DNA of 64,000 nt from Atlantibacter sp. RC6 (GCF_014193285.1 NZ_JACHZE010000007.1:169026-233025); one strand, 5' to 3'; shown: positions 48,248 to 57,778, counted from the first letter of the stretch. Program-made: numbers and translations. The notes: a model not told the origin generated them from the letters alone.

Positions 48248-50191
48248 ATGACTAAAAATCAAGAACATACAAAGCTATACCTGTCGGAAGGGGTAAAACT
48301 TTTATACAACAATGCGTTACCCGGCATCTTAATCACCTTTATCACCTCCTCTACCCTGGCCTTTTCATTTCTTAATTCGAACAATCTGTATACCAAATTG
48401 ACCTGGTGGGGACTGATGATGGGGGTTCTCATTATTCGCATCATAGATACCCAATTATGGGTAAAAGCCGATCCCCTGCGCAAAGGGGATATTTCCTGGA
48501 TTGCACGTTTTTCATCCGGTTGCCTGCTGACTGCGGCCATCTGGAGCGCCTATATCCTCTGTTTTTATCATACTTTTTCGACTGAAGAATTTACCGCCAC
48601 CATCGTTATTCTCTCCGCCATGGCGGGTGGAGCCACCAGCGTATTATCCGGCAACCTGATGCTATCCTCGCTGTATAACATTATTATTTTGTTGCCGATG
48701 TCAGTGCTATTAATCCTTCAGCCGGAGCAATACCGGGTTAATTTAGGCTTTCTCGGCGTCTGTTTTACCCTGACGATGATTATCTCATCGATGAAAGCCG
48801 CCCGTTATATTAAAGAAGCCATCTTATTACGCTACCGGAATCAAACGCTGTTAGAGCGGATGGAAAAAACCATCAAACGGCGTACCCAGGAAGTTTACGA
48901 AATATCCCATATCGATGCGCTTACCGGGCTTTATAACCGGGTTTCATTTTTATCCGCCGCCGAAGAGATCGCCAACCGCTACAAAAACAACCGGGAAAAA
49001 GGCTTTTCAATTTTCTTTATCGATTTAGACGGCTTCAAAAATATCAATGATACGCTCGGTCATGATATTGGCGATATGGTACTGATTTCCCTCAGCGCCC
49101 GGTTGAACGATTTTTATCGCCAGGGGAATTTAATCTGCCGCTGGGGCGGGGATGAATTTATCTATCTGACCACTGAAACCGACCGTCATCTCACCTGGCA
49201 ACTGGCGGAAAATATGGTCACCAGCCTTTCCCGTCCAATCCTGCTGGATGACCAAACCATTACGCTGGGCGCAACCATTGGCATTGCGGTGTGCCCGGAA
49301 CATGATACTTCCATTACCCGGCTAATTCAGCTCGCGGATATCGCCATGTATTCGCAAAAAGGCAAATACCCGGAGCGGGTCGCCTTTTATAATCATGAGC
49401 TTGAAGAAAGCCTGCGGCGCAAAATAACCCTGAACGAAGCACTGCGCTACGCGCTGGATCGCAATGAGTTTCGCGCGGTATATCAACCTATCGTCGACAG
49501 TAACGGCGAGATTGTCAGTTTCGAGGCGCTGCTGCGCTGGCATTTCGGCGGCCGGGATATCTCTCCGGCGGAATTTATTCCGTTAATGGAGCAGAGCGGG
49601 CGCATCGTCCAGATCGGCAACTGGATAATGGAAGAAGCCTGTCGGATACTTTCCGAAATGTTGAAGCTGAAGTCGGGTATTTCAATGTGCGTAAATATTT
49701 CGATTATTCAGTTCTACGACAAAGAGTTCGTTGATAACGTGAATAACCTTATCGACCGCTATGCCATTCCTCCGCATTTACTGCATCTCGAAGTGACCGA
49801 ATCGATTATTCACTCCGAGCAGCACACGATTTATCAAAAGGTCAGCGAGTTACAGAAACGCGGCGTGAAATTCTCGGTGGATGATTTCGGTACCGGCTAT
49901 TCCAGCCTGTCGGTGATCCACAATATGAATATCGATTTTATAAAAATCGACCGCTCGTTTATCAATAATATTGAAAATAAAGGCCGCACCATTGTTCAGG
50001 CGGTAAAAGATATCTCCGAAAGCCTGGATTTTGATGTGATTGCCGAAGGAGTTGAAACCAAAATCCAGGTGGCGATCCTGAAACAGTGCGGCGTGCATTT
50101 TATGCAGGGTTACTATTTTTCACGCCCGCTGGAACAGGGCGCGGCGCTGCATATCCTCGCCGCCGGTCACGCACTCTGTGCGGCGAATTAA
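48248..50191 (+). CDS. Membrane GGDEF-EAL cyclic di-GMP protein
   Basis: 647 residues with both a cyclase and a phosphodiesterase domain. The N-terminus (about 20-185) has some seven hydrophobic segments forming a membrane sensor. The GGDEF site is intact (RWGGDEF, 300-304), with no RxxD I-site five residues before it. The EAL domain is also intact: EALLR (426-428), VNIS, DDFGTGYSS (545-553), KID and EGVE (600). Both activities are therefore possible; which dominates cannot be told. Its stop overlaps the convergent regulator gene by 4 bases. Confidence 0.88.
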   Translation: MTKNQEHTKLYLSEGVKLLYNNALPGILITFITSSTLAFSFLNSNNLYTKLTWWGLMMGVLIIRIIDTQLWVKADPLRKGDISWIARFSSGCLLTAAIWSAYILCFYHTFSTEEFTATIVILSAMAGGATSVLSGNLMLSSLYNIIILLPMSVLLILQPEQYRVNLGFLGVCFTLTMIISSMKAARYIKEAILLRYRNQTLLERMEKTIKRRTQEVYEISHIDALTGLYNRVSFLSAAEEIANRYKNNREKGFSIFFIDLDGFKNINDTLGHDIGDMVLISLSARLNDFYRQGNLICRWGGDEFIYLTTETDRHLTWQLAENMVTSLSRPILLDDQTITLGATIGIAVCPEHDTSITRLIQLADIAMYSQKGKYPERVAFYNHELEESLRRKITLNEALRYALDRNEFRAVYQPIVDSNGEIVSFEALLRWHFGGRDISPAEFIPLMEQSGRIVQIGNWIMEEACRILSEMLKLKSGISMCVNISIIQFYDKEFVDNVNNLIDRYAIPPHLLHLEVTESIIHSEQHTIYQKVSELQKRGVKFSVDDFGTGYSSLSVIHNMNIDFIKIDRSFINNIENKGRTIVQAVKDISESLDFDVIAEGVETKIQVAILKQCGVHFMQGYYFSRPLEQGAALHILAAGHALCAAN

Positions 50192-51576
50192 GCAAGTAAC
50201 GCCAGGGTTTCGGCGCGTGGGCGGCTGATTAGCGCAATGGCCTGTTCCATCGAGGCGATATTGGTGTAGCTCATCACCAGGCCATAGCGCTTTGCGTTCA
50301 GGCAATACCAGCCGGAGAGCGCGCTGACCTGTAGCTGATGGCGCTGCCACAGTGTCGCCAGTTCCACATCGCGCGTGCTGGCGCGCAGGAAAGCGACGAT
50401 ATGCATCCCGCCATCAGAAAGCTCAATCTCAAACAGCCCCGGATAAACGGTGTGCAGCGCTTCCAGCAGCATTTTCCGCCGCAGCTGATACAGCGTGCGC
50501 ATTTTCTTCAGGTGTTTATAGAAATGGCCTTCGCCGAGAAACGCCGCGAGAATTTTTTGGGTCAGCACCGGCTGCCCGGCCTCCATGATCTCGCCAATTT
50601 CCCGAAACCGCGCAATGGTCGCTTTCGGCATCACGATATAGCTAATGCGAATCGCAGGCATCACGGTTTTGCTGAAAGTGCCCACATAAATCACCCGGTC
50701 CTGGGTATCAAGGCTTTTCAGCGCGGGGAGTACTTTGCGGGTGTAATGAAATTCACCATCATAATCGTCCTCGATGATCCAACGCTGCCTGGCCGCCGCC
50801 CACTCCAACAGCTGATGCTTACGCGGCAGCGAGAGCGTAACGGCAAGCGGGCTGTGGTGCGAGGGCGTGACGATGGCAAAGCGGGCGTCTTCATGATGGC
50901 GCAGCAGGTAATCCACGTCGAGGCCCTGCCGATCCACCGGTGCGTAGTGCAGCCGTGTCGCAAAGCGCTTTAATAGCCGCTGACCGAAAAAATAGCCCGG
51001 ATCTTCAAACACCACTTTGTCGCTTTTTTCCCCCAGCGCGTGGAGGATCAGCATCAAATTACTGCGGTAGCCGCTGGTGACGAACACCTGTTCCGCCGTG
51101 CAGTTTAGCCCGCGGGAGATATTCACATAGCTGGCGATGGCTTCGCGCAGCGGGGTATACCCCATCACCGGTGGGTTGGTCATCTCACTGGGGCGCAGGC
51201 TACGCACCGCTTTGCCCGCCAGTAGCAGCCATTTTTTATTGGGAAACGCGTCCAGCGCAGGAATGCCGAGGCGTAAATAGCCCGCGCCGTCGCGCAGATC
51301 GAGAAACTGATTCAGCGCCGCGTCGTCGCTATCAGGCGTCATATCAGGTCGCGGAGCAGACATCACCAGATCCGGGTTCACGCAGGTCCCTTTCGCGCCC
51401 CGGCTTACCAGATAGCCCTCACCCACCAGCACCGCATAGGCCGCCTCGACGGTTTTACGGGCGACGTTAAGCTCCTCAGCCAGCACGCGGATTGACGGCA
51501 CCTTATCCCCCGGCTTTAACACCCCCGCGAGGATATTTTGCCGGTAACGCGCGTAAATTTCCCGATAACCCCTCAT
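50188..51576 (-). CDS. MocR/PdxR-type regulator (GntR-aminotransferase fusion)
   Basis: 462 residues: an N-terminal GntR winged helix (about 1-70, LPSIRxLAxxLxVxRxTVxxAY pattern in VPSIRVLAEELNVARKTVE) fused to a class I aminotransferase-like domain. The PLP lysine is Lys303 in GTFSKTVMPAIR, with IEDDYDGEFHY upstream. Such proteins control vitamin B6, GABA or taurine genes; the target here is most likely the divergent AhpD-like gene, by position. AGGTAGGACATC precedes the ATG. Confidence 0.88.
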   Translation of the reverse strand: MRGYREIYARYRQNILAGVLKPGDKVPSIRVLAEELNVARKTVEAAYAVLVGEGYLVSRGAKGTCVNPDLVMSAPRPDMTPDSDDAALNQFLDLRDGAGYLRLGIPALDAFPNKKWLLLAGKAVRSLRPSEMTNPPVMGYTPLREAIASYVNISRGLNCTAEQVFVTSGYRSNLMLILHALGEKSDKVVFEDPGYFFGQRLLKRFATRLHYAPVDRQGLDVDYLLRHHEDARFAIVTPSHHSPLAVTLSLPRKHQLLEWAAARQRWIIEDDYDGEFHYTRKVLPALKSLDTQDRVIYVGTFSKTVMPAIRISYIVMPKATIARFREIGEIMEAGQPVLTQKILAAFLGEGHFYKHLKKMRTLYQLRRKMLLEALHTVYPGLFEIELSDGGMHIVAFLRASTRDVELATLWQRHQLQVSALSGWYCLNAKRYGLVMSYTNIASMEQAIALISRPRAETLALLA

Positions 51577-51699
51577 GATGTCCTACCTGTTTTCAACAGT
51601 GTTGACCCTTTCGGGTATGTCATATCCTCATAAGATATCGCCTAACGGAACCTCATGCTCCCTTTTAGATTTATCACCTGCCATAAAGAGGATAAGACA

Positions 51700-52179
51700 A
51701 TGACGACTCGCATAAACCATTTCCAGGCGGCACCAACCCTGGCGAAAGCGCTCTCCGATGCCAGCATCGCATCACACAAAAGCTCGCTGGATTCGACCAT
51801 CAAGAATCTGATTGATATTCGCGTTTCTCAGTTGAACGGCTGTGCGTTCTGCCTGGATATGCACGTTAAACAAGCGAAGTTAAAAGAGGAGCGCGAACTG
51901 CGTATCCATCACCTGACGATTTGGCGGGAGTCGCCGCTGTTTAGCGCAAAGGAAAAAGCGGCGCTGGCCCTGGCGGAAGCCTTAACGCGGATTAGCGAAC
52001 ACGGGGTAAGCGATGAATTATATCGCGCGGTGCAGGAGCACTTCAGCGAGACGCAGCTCTCTGAACTCACCTTCTCTATTGCCCTCATCAACACCTGGAA
52101 CCGACTGCAAATATTATCGCGTATGACGCCCGGCGCGCTGGATACTGCTCAGGGTCTGGACCGCGCTAACCTGCGCTAA
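51700..52179 (+). CDS. AhpD-like carboxymuconolactone decarboxylase family protein
   Basis: 159 residues of the alkylhydroperoxidase/CMD fold. NGCAFCLDMH carries the CxxCxxxH redox motif (Cys48, Cys51, His55), and LALAEALT and LSELTFSIALINTWNR are typical of the family. The ATG at 51700 has AGAGGAT upstream; a longer frame from 51655 lacks support. It is divergent from the MocR-type regulator across 123 bases, which suggests control by it, perhaps in oxidative or aldehyde stress (inference). Confidence 0.85.
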   Translation: MTTRINHFQAAPTLAKALSDASIASHKSSLDSTIKNLIDIRVSQLNGCAFCLDMHVKQAKLKEERELRIHHLTIWRESPLFSAKEKAALALAEALTRISEHGVSDELYRAVQEHFSETQLSELTFSIALINTWNRLQILSRMTPGALDTAQGLDRANLR

Positions 52180-52186
52180 AAAGAAA

Positions 52187-52224
52187 GCAAAACGCCCGTC
52201 AGCACAGGCTGACAGGCGTTTTGC
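52187..52224. terminator. Bidirectional terminator between AhpD-like and MetQ-like genes
   Basis: GCAAAACGCC-GTCAG and CTGAC-GGCGTTTTGC form a long stem (arms with one internal mismatch, loop CACAGG region). A and T tracts lie within the outer stem, so it can serve both convergent genes. Confidence 0.8.
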
Positions 52225-52235
52225 CTGTACCATGA

Positions 52236-53039
52236 TCAGTTGTTTACCGAAATCACCGCGCCTTTGTATTTGGTGCGGATCCAGTCCTGAATCTCTTTGG
52301 AGTGCAATACCTCAACCAGCGCGACGATATCTTTCTTCTTCTCGTCGCCTTTATGCACGGTGATGATGTTGGCATACGGGTTGTTTTCGCCGCTCTCAAC
52401 CGCAATCGGATCTTTCACCGGGTCCAGGCCCGCGTCGATAGCGTAGTTAGCGTTGATCACCACCGCATCACCTTCGTCGTTGTTATACATTTGCGGCAGC
52501 AAAGACCCTTCTACGTTCGGCAGGAATTGCAGTTTTTTCGGGTTTTCCACCACATCGCTGATGCGCGCGGCGACTTTATCCACGCCCGGCTTCAGCTTGA
52601 TCACACCCTCTTTTTCAAAGATAGAGAGGATACGGCCCTCTTCCGCCACTGCGTCACGCATGATCACGCGGCCATTTTCTGGCAGATCTTTCAGCGATTT
52701 GTATTTTTTAGAGTAGATGCCAATCGGCTCGATGTGGATCGCGCCCGCGCTGACGAAATCATAAGTTTTGTCGCCGGCATGGTCTTTCAGCACGCTGTTC
52801 AGATACGGGATGTGCTGGAAGTAGTTGGCATCGATATCGCGGCTGGCCAGCGCGGTATTCGGCAGGATGTAATCCTGGAACGGACGGATTTCCAGGTCGA
52901 TGCCCTGCTTCGCCAGAATCGGTTTCGCCTGCTCGAGGATCTCCGCGTGCGGCACGTTGGACGCGCCCACGGTCAGGGTGTCGGCCCAGGCGGAGAAACT
53001 CAGGGTGGCTGCTGCTATCAGTGTCAGTACTTTTTTCAT
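52236..53039 (-). CDS. MetQ/NlpA-family ABC substrate-binding protein
   Basis: A 267-residue periplasmic binding protein of the NlpA/MetQ family (TVGASNVPHAEILEQAKPIL, PFQDYILPNTALASRDIDAN). The signal peptide (about 1-19, ending SAWAD) is cleaved by signal peptidase I and there is no lipobox cysteine, unlike E. coli MetQ. It is the last gene of a metN-metI-metQ-like set. Substrate may be methionine, a derivative or another sulfur compound. Confidence 0.85.
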   Translation of the reverse strand: MKKVLTLIAAATLSFSAWADTLTVGASNVPHAEILEQAKPILAKQGIDLEIRPFQDYILPNTALASRDIDANYFQHIPYLNSVLKDHAGDKTYDFVSAGAIHIEPIGIYSKKYKSLKDLPENGRVIMRDAVAEEGRILSIFEKEGVIKLKPGVDKVAARISDVVENPKKLQFLPNVEGSLLPQMYNNDEGDAVVINANYAIDAGLDPVKDPIAVESGENNPYANIITVHKGDEKKKDIVALVEVLHSKEIQDWIRTKYKGAVISVNN

Positions 53040-53061
53040 GATGTGTGTTCTCTATTGTTTT

Positions 53062-53730
53062 TTAACGTTTATCTAAATAAGAGGTAATGGCATCACCAAT
53101 AAACTGGATGATAAAAACGATGATCAGGATGGTCACCGTCGCCACCAGGGTGACGTCATTATGGTTACGCTGGAATCCTTCCAGATAAGCAAGATTTCCT
53201 AACCCGCCAGCACCAATCACACCGGCCATGGCGCTGTAGCTCACCAGGGCGATCAGGGTGACGGTGATGCCTGACACTAACGCGGGCGATGACTCAGGCA
53301 GCAAAACACGGAAAATCAGGGTACTCATGCGCGCGCCCATGGAGCGGGTGGCCTCAATAACGCCTTTATCCACCTCACGCAGGGCGATTTCCACCAGCCG
53401 CGCATAGAAAGGCGCAGCGCCGACAATCAGCGCGGGCAGCGCCGCGTTGGCCCCGAGAATGGTGCCGACCATCGCTTTGGTAAACGGGATGAGCAGCACA
53501 ATCAGGATGATGAACGGGATTGAACGGAACACGTTCACCACAATGGAAATCACGCTGTAAATCGCGCGGTTCTGGAACAGGCCGCCTTTGGCCGTCAGGA
53601 ACAGCGCCAGACCGAGCACGATGCCGAGAGCAAAGGTCGCTACGCCGGACAGTGCGGTCATGTATAAGGTTTCCTGGGTCGCCGCCAGCAGTTGCGGCCA
53701 TTTCAGGTGCGGAAACAGTGAATCATCCAT
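53062..53730 (-). CDS. MetI-family ABC permease
   Basis: A 222-residue permease with five predicted membrane helices and the BPD loop near residue 140 (EIALREVDKGVIEATRSMGA). FRSIPFIILIVLLIPF and SAMAGVIGAGGLGNLA are typical of MetI. The ATG at 53730 lies 8 bases inside the end of the ATPase gene, so translation is coupled. It pairs with the neighbouring ATPase and binding protein. Confidence 0.88.
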   Translation of the reverse strand: MDDSLFPHLKWPQLLAATQETLYMTALSGVATFALGIVLGLALFLTAKGGLFQNRAIYSVISIVVNVFRSIPFIILIVLLIPFTKAMVGTILGANAALPALIVGAAPFYARLVEIALREVDKGVIEATRSMGARMSTLIFRVLLPESSPALVSGITVTLIALVSYSAMAGVIGAGGLGNLAYLEGFQRNHNDVTLVATVTILIIVFIIQFIGDAITSYLDKR

Positions 53731-54739
53731 GTTTAATGACCTCGCAGTGGATCTCGTGCTGGCGCAAATCCGCGAGGATGCTTTCCAGTTGTTCATTATT
53801 CGCTGTGACATGCAGCCACAGTTGACCAAACACGCCGTGGGCGGTCTGGCTCATTTTGCCGTGCAGGATGTTAAACGGCAGGCCGTAGCGCAGGGTCAGT
53901 TCGCCCACCACCGGCTGATGGGTGCTGTGGCCGACAAACGTCAGTTTGATAATGGCGCCCTCCAGGTGGTTCACCAGCGTTTCATCAAACGCGTCGCTCT
54001 CCTGGCTAATCTGGCGCACAAACTGGCGGGTAATCTCCTGCTGCGGATGGGTAAAGACGCTAAGCACTTCGCCCTCTTCCACCACGCGGCCATTTTCCAT
54101 CACCGCCACGCGATCGCAGATTTTGCGCACCACGTGCATTTCATGGGTAATCAGCACGATGGTCAGGCCAAAGCGGCGATTGATGTCCGCCAGCAGATCG
54201 AGGATCTGATCGGTGGTCTGCGGATCGAGCGCCGACGTGGCTTCATCGCACAGCAGCACGTCCGGGTTATTGGCCAGCGCACGGGCGATACCCACGCGCT
54301 GTTTCTGCCCGCCGCTCAGTTTCGAGGGATAGGCATTTTCGCGGCCGTTGAGGCCAACCAGGTCAATCAGCTCCGCCACGCGCTTTTTGATTTCCGCTTT
54401 CGGCACACCCGCGATCTGCATCGAGAACGCGATGTTCTCGCTGACGGTACGCGACCACAGCAGATTAAAGTGCTGGAACACCATGCTGATTTTCAACCGC
54501 GCCCGGCGCAGGGTTTCACCGCTGGCGGCCGAGATATTCTGCCCGGCGATCGTCACGCTGCCTGACGTCGGTTTCTCCAGGCCGTTAAGCAGGCGGATCA
54601 GGGTACTTTTGCCCGCGCCGCTGTAACCGATAATGCCGTAAACTTGCCCGCGCTCAATATCGAGGCTGACGTCATCCACCGCGGTCAGCGCATCCTTGCC
54701 GTGGTGGAAGATCTTCGAAATATTCCGCAAAACAATCAT
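53723..54739 (-). CDS. MetN-family ABC ATPase
   Basis: A 338-residue ATPase. Walker A is GYSGAGKST (about 38-46), the signature is LSGGQKQRVGIARAL, Walker B is VLLCDEATSALDPQT, and the C-terminal 80 residues form the NIL domain that in MetN senses methionine. I start at 54739 (MIVLRNISK); a longer frame reaches 54766. It leads the metNIQ-like genes, 195 bases downstream of choX on the same strand. Confidence 0.9.
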   Translation of the reverse strand: MIVLRNISKIFHHGKDALTAVDDVSLDIERGQVYGIIGYSGAGKSTLIRLLNGLEKPTSGSVTIAGQNISAASGETLRRARLKISMVFQHFNLLWSRTVSENIAFSMQIAGVPKAEIKKRVAELIDLVGLNGRENAYPSKLSGGQKQRVGIARALANNPDVLLCDEATSALDPQTTDQILDLLADINRRFGLTIVLITHEMHVVRKICDRVAVMENGRVVEEGEVLSVFTHPQQEITRQFVRQISQESDAFDETLVNHLEGAIIKLTFVGHSTHQPVVGELTLRYGLPFNILHGKMSQTAHGVFGQLWLHVTANNEQLESILADLRQHEIHCEVIKHG

Positions 54740-54770
54740 GATGTGTTGGTGTCCCCAGAGTCCCACTAAT

Positions 54771-54789
54771 ACGCGCCTTAACGGCGCGT
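54771..54789. other. Hairpin in the leader of the metN-like gene
   Basis: ACGCGCC / GGCGCGT (7 bp, 5-base loop) lies 32 bases before the start. A T-run follows it on the plus strand only, so on the coding strand it is an RNA hairpin near the ribosome site or a protein-binding palindrome. Confidence 0.4.
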
Positions 54790-54933
54790 AAGGTTTTTTC
54801 TCTTAATGCTTATCAGCGTTTTCAGAGAAATATAACTATCCGCCCTAAGGCTTAGAACGAATAAATAAATATGCGTTATAGCCAATCGTTATATGTGTGA
54901 GCGATGTTGTTACAAGGGACCGAATCTTGCGGA

Positions 54934-55884
54934 TTAAATCCCCAGCGCTTTCTTCACTGCCGGTTCAGCCGGTTCGCCGTTACGCGTGGTGACGCCGTTT
55001 AGCCAGCCATTCAACAGCTCCGGGCGTTTGGCTAACTCTGCGCGCGCCGCGTCGTTAACGTCCTGTTTGTCATCCAGCACGCGGGCGATCACGGCGTTTT
55101 CCAGCGCCACGTCGAATTTTAGCTGCGTAAAGAAGCGGTTCAGGTTCGGGCACTGGGTCGCGTAATCCTTGCGCGTGACGGTGTTTACGGTCGCGCTGCC
55201 GTAGTTGGGGCCAAACCACGGGTCGCCGCCGCTCAGGTAAGTGAGTTTAAAGCGGGTATTCATGGCGTGCGGCTCCCAGCCGAGGAATACCACCCAGTCT
55301 TTACGATTCACCGCACGGGTCACCTGCGCTAACATCCCGCTTTCGCTGGACTCCACCAGGCTCCAGCCCTTCAGGCCCAACCCCTTCTGGTCGATGGCTT
55401 TTTTGATGTTCTGATTGGCGGGTGCGCCCGGCGCGATGCCGTATATCTTGCGATCGAACTTATCCGCGAATTTCTGCAAATCGGCGAAATCTTTGACGCC
55501 CGCCGCAGCCACGTAATCCGGCACCGCAAGGGTAAATTTCGCGGATGGCAGGTTCGCGCCCAGCACCTTAACAGAACCGTCGTCGGTGAATTTCCCGATC
55601 ACCGGCGCCTGGGCGGGCATCCAGTTGCCGAGGAAGACATCCACCTGGCCGGTTTTTAAGCCCTGAAACGCCAGCGCGACCGACAGGTTCTGCACTTTCT
55701 GCTGATAGCCCAGCGCGTTCAACACCACGCCAGAGAGCGCGTTGGTGGCGGCGATATCGGTCCAGCCCGGATCGGATTGGGTGACGGTGGCGCAGTTCGC
55801 CTCATCAGCGGCGTAACTGCCAAAGGGTAACCCTGCTGTGGTTGCCAAAATTAGTAATGCGGTTAATTTTTTTATGCTCATCAT
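54934..55884 (-). CDS. choX: Choline ABC transporter substrate-binding protein
   Basis: A 316-residue periplasmic binding protein of the ChoX/ProX type. The signal peptide (about 1-25, ending GSYAAD) precedes CATVTQSDPGWTDIAATNAL, and WMPAQAP, DWVVFLGWEPHAMN and GGDPWFGPNYG carry the aromatic residues used to cage quaternary ammonium groups. GGGGAATAAATA precedes the ATG. It follows betC by 3 bases, so choline freed by the sulfatase or free choline (or choline-O-sulfate itself) is the probable ligand. Confidence 0.88.
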   Translation of the reverse strand: MMSIKKLTALLILATTAGLPFGSYAADEANCATVTQSDPGWTDIAATNALSGVVLNALGYQQKVQNLSVALAFQGLKTGQVDVFLGNWMPAQAPVIGKFTDDGSVKVLGANLPSAKFTLAVPDYVAAAGVKDFADLQKFADKFDRKIYGIAPGAPANQNIKKAIDQKGLGLKGWSLVESSESGMLAQVTRAVNRKDWVVFLGWEPHAMNTRFKLTYLSGGDPWFGPNYGSATVNTVTRKDYATQCPNLNRFFTQLKFDVALENAVIARVLDDKQDVNDAARAELAKRPELLNGWLNGVTTRNGEPAEPAVKKALGI

Positions 55885-55887
55885 TAT

Positions 55888-57429
55888 TTATTCCCCGACC
55901 GGGTGTTTAATGGGACGCGGATAGCGGGCGAACGCTTCCTGCTCATCCAGCGTCTGGTGATTACGGATATAGCGTTGCGATGCCGCCTGATGCGGCTGGA
56001 AATCCCATTGCGGAATGGCGTCGCGCCCGGCAATGGCAGTTAAAAACAGCCGTTTTTGTTGGCTGGCGCGCACCTCTTTATTCAGCGCCGCCAGATCCCA
56101 GCGGGTGGCGACTTCGGCGGCAAACGCCTGCGCGGTGTCCTGATGGGCCGGATCGCGGATCAGATTGCGGCGCTCGTGCGGGTCCTGTTTCAGGTTGTAG
56201 AGCTGCGCCGCTTCGCTGAGCGAATGGATGTACTTCCACGGGCCGCGGCGGATCATCACCACCGGTTCAATCGCCCCTTCCGCCAGGTATTCGCCGCAGG
56301 CTTCGTCTGAACCCGGCAGACCGCGCAGATGCGGCACCAGGCTATGCCCGTCCAGCGGCGCAACCGGGGCGGCAAGACGCGCCGCGCCGCCTGCCAGATC
56401 GGTAAACGTCGGCAGCAAATCCACCAGCGAGACGTTTTCACTGACGCGATGCGCGGCAAAGCGCTTCGGGTTATGGACAATCAGCGGCACGCGCACCGCC
56501 CCTTCGAAAAAGGTCATCTTGTACCAAAGGCCGCGTTCGCCGAGCATTTCGCCGTGATCGGCAATCACAAACACCACCGTGTCTTCCGCCAGACCCGTCT
56601 CTTCGAGGGTGCGGATCACTTCACCGAAGCAATCATCGACGTAGGCCATCGCGCCATAATAGGCGTGACGGGCGCGGCGGATGTCCGCTTCGCTGAGCAG
56701 CCCCTCCTCCAACTGGTACATCGCGCGCAGCCGCTCGGAGTGCGGATCGGTCTCAACATCCCCTGCCCCGGTCACCGGCAAATCAATATCTGCCTCGTTG
56801 AACCTGTCCAGATAGCGGCGCGGAATGGCGAACGGATCGTGCGGATGGGTGAGCGACAGCAGCATCAGAAACGGCCTGTCGTCCGGCTGGCGCGCCGCGT
56901 CATACAGCCGCTGACGCGCCATAAACAGCGCCTCATCATCAAAATCAAGCTGGTTAGTGCGCACGCACTCCCCGGCCTCCAGCACTGAGCTCATGTTGTG
57001 GAACCAGTCGAGGCGACGCGCCGGGTGCTGCCAGTCCGGCGTCCAGCCGAAATCCGCCGGGTAGATATCCGTGGTCAGACGCTCGTCAAAACCGTGCAGT
57101 TGGTCCGGGCCGCAAAAGTGCATTTTTCCGGAAAGCCAGGTGCGATAACCCTGCTCGCGCAGGTAGTGGCAAAAGGTGGGAGAATCGGCGCGGAATTCCG
57201 CCGCGTTATCAAATACCCCGTTCTTCGATAAAAACTGGCCGGTCATCAAAGAAGCCCGCGACGGCGCGCACAGAGGGCTGTTGCAATAAGCGGATTCGAA
57301 TACCACCCCTTCGCTGGCTAATTTATCAATATTGGGCGTCAGGCTAAGGTTATTGCCATAGGTGCGTAACGCGCCCGCCGTTAACTGATCCGCCATTAGA
57401 ATAACGATATTCGGTTTATTTATAAGCAT
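55888..57429 (-). CDS. betC: Choline-sulfatase
   Basis: BetC hydrolyses choline-O-sulfate to choline and sulfate. The 513 residues carry the sulfatase motif CAPSR with Cys54, which must be oxidised to formylglycine by a maturase encoded elsewhere; VILMADQLTAGAL supplies the metal-binding Asp, and SGKMHFCGPDQLHGF and SLTHPHDPF are typical of choline sulfatases. There is no signal peptide, so it is cytoplasmic and needs uptake of its substrate. First gene of betC-choX, divergent from choV-choW. Confidence 0.92.
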   Translation of the reverse strand: MLINKPNIVILMADQLTAGALRTYGNNLSLTPNIDKLASEGVVFESAYCNSPLCAPSRASLMTGQFLSKNGVFDNAAEFRADSPTFCHYLREQGYRTWLSGKMHFCGPDQLHGFDERLTTDIYPADFGWTPDWQHPARRLDWFHNMSSVLEAGECVRTNQLDFDDEALFMARQRLYDAARQPDDRPFLMLLSLTHPHDPFAIPRRYLDRFNEADIDLPVTGAGDVETDPHSERLRAMYQLEEGLLSEADIRRARHAYYGAMAYVDDCFGEVIRTLEETGLAEDTVVFVIADHGEMLGERGLWYKMTFFEGAVRVPLIVHNPKRFAAHRVSENVSLVDLLPTFTDLAGGAARLAAPVAPLDGHSLVPHLRGLPGSDEACGEYLAEGAIEPVVMIRRGPWKYIHSLSEAAQLYNLKQDPHERRNLIRDPAHQDTAQAFAAEVATRWDLAALNKEVRASQQKRLFLTAIAGRDAIPQWDFQPHQAASQRYIRNHQTLDEQEAFARYPRPIKHPVGE

Positions 57430-57778
57430 CTTAAAATCCGACCAGAAGAGTATTCATTCATTCGTGTCATTTTTTATCGCATGCCATTTTCATTCTGGGA
57501 AGAGGATTATTCAGGCCTGATAACGGGCTATTCAGTAACAACCGCCAGGCTTACCTATCGCCAGAATACCAATATAAACACTTGAATATAATCAAGTTAA
57601 ATAAAAAACCAGCGATTCTTATCGTAAATTTATTGCTGATATTTTTGGTATTTACCTCTATTGCTCAATTATTAATAAGCAATTGCAAAATAGAGCTAAC
57701 CAAATTTAAAAAAGATGTCACGGCTTATATCGGAAATACGTTAGCGTATAACCAAATCAGTTAACCGACGACCGAACT
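57430..57778. promoter_or_regulatory. Divergent promoter region between betC and choV
   Basis: About 350 A/T-rich bases serve both betC-choX and choV-choW. No regulator gene such as betI lies beside it, so control must come from elsewhere. It contains a possible small membrane-protein frame at 57582-57764. Confidence 0.6.
57582..57764 (+). CDS. Possible 60-residue single-span membrane protein
   Basis: A TTG-started frame ends 14 bases before choV. It encodes a basic N-terminus (NIIKLNKKP), one strong hydrophobic helix (about 11-33, AILIVNLLLIFLVFTSIAQ) and a polar tail with two Lys clusters. There is no visible ribosome site and the A/T-rich bias alone can give hydrophobic frames, so it may be spurious. 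Confidence 0.25.
   Translation: MNIIKLNKKPAILIVNLLLIFLVFTSIAQLLISNCKIELTKFKKDVTAYIGNTLAYNQIS

Noticed and set aside
54771..54789. A rightward Rho-independent terminator
   Set aside because: The T-run lies on the plus strand but no plus-strand gene precedes it, so I list it only as a leader hairpin of the metN-like gene.
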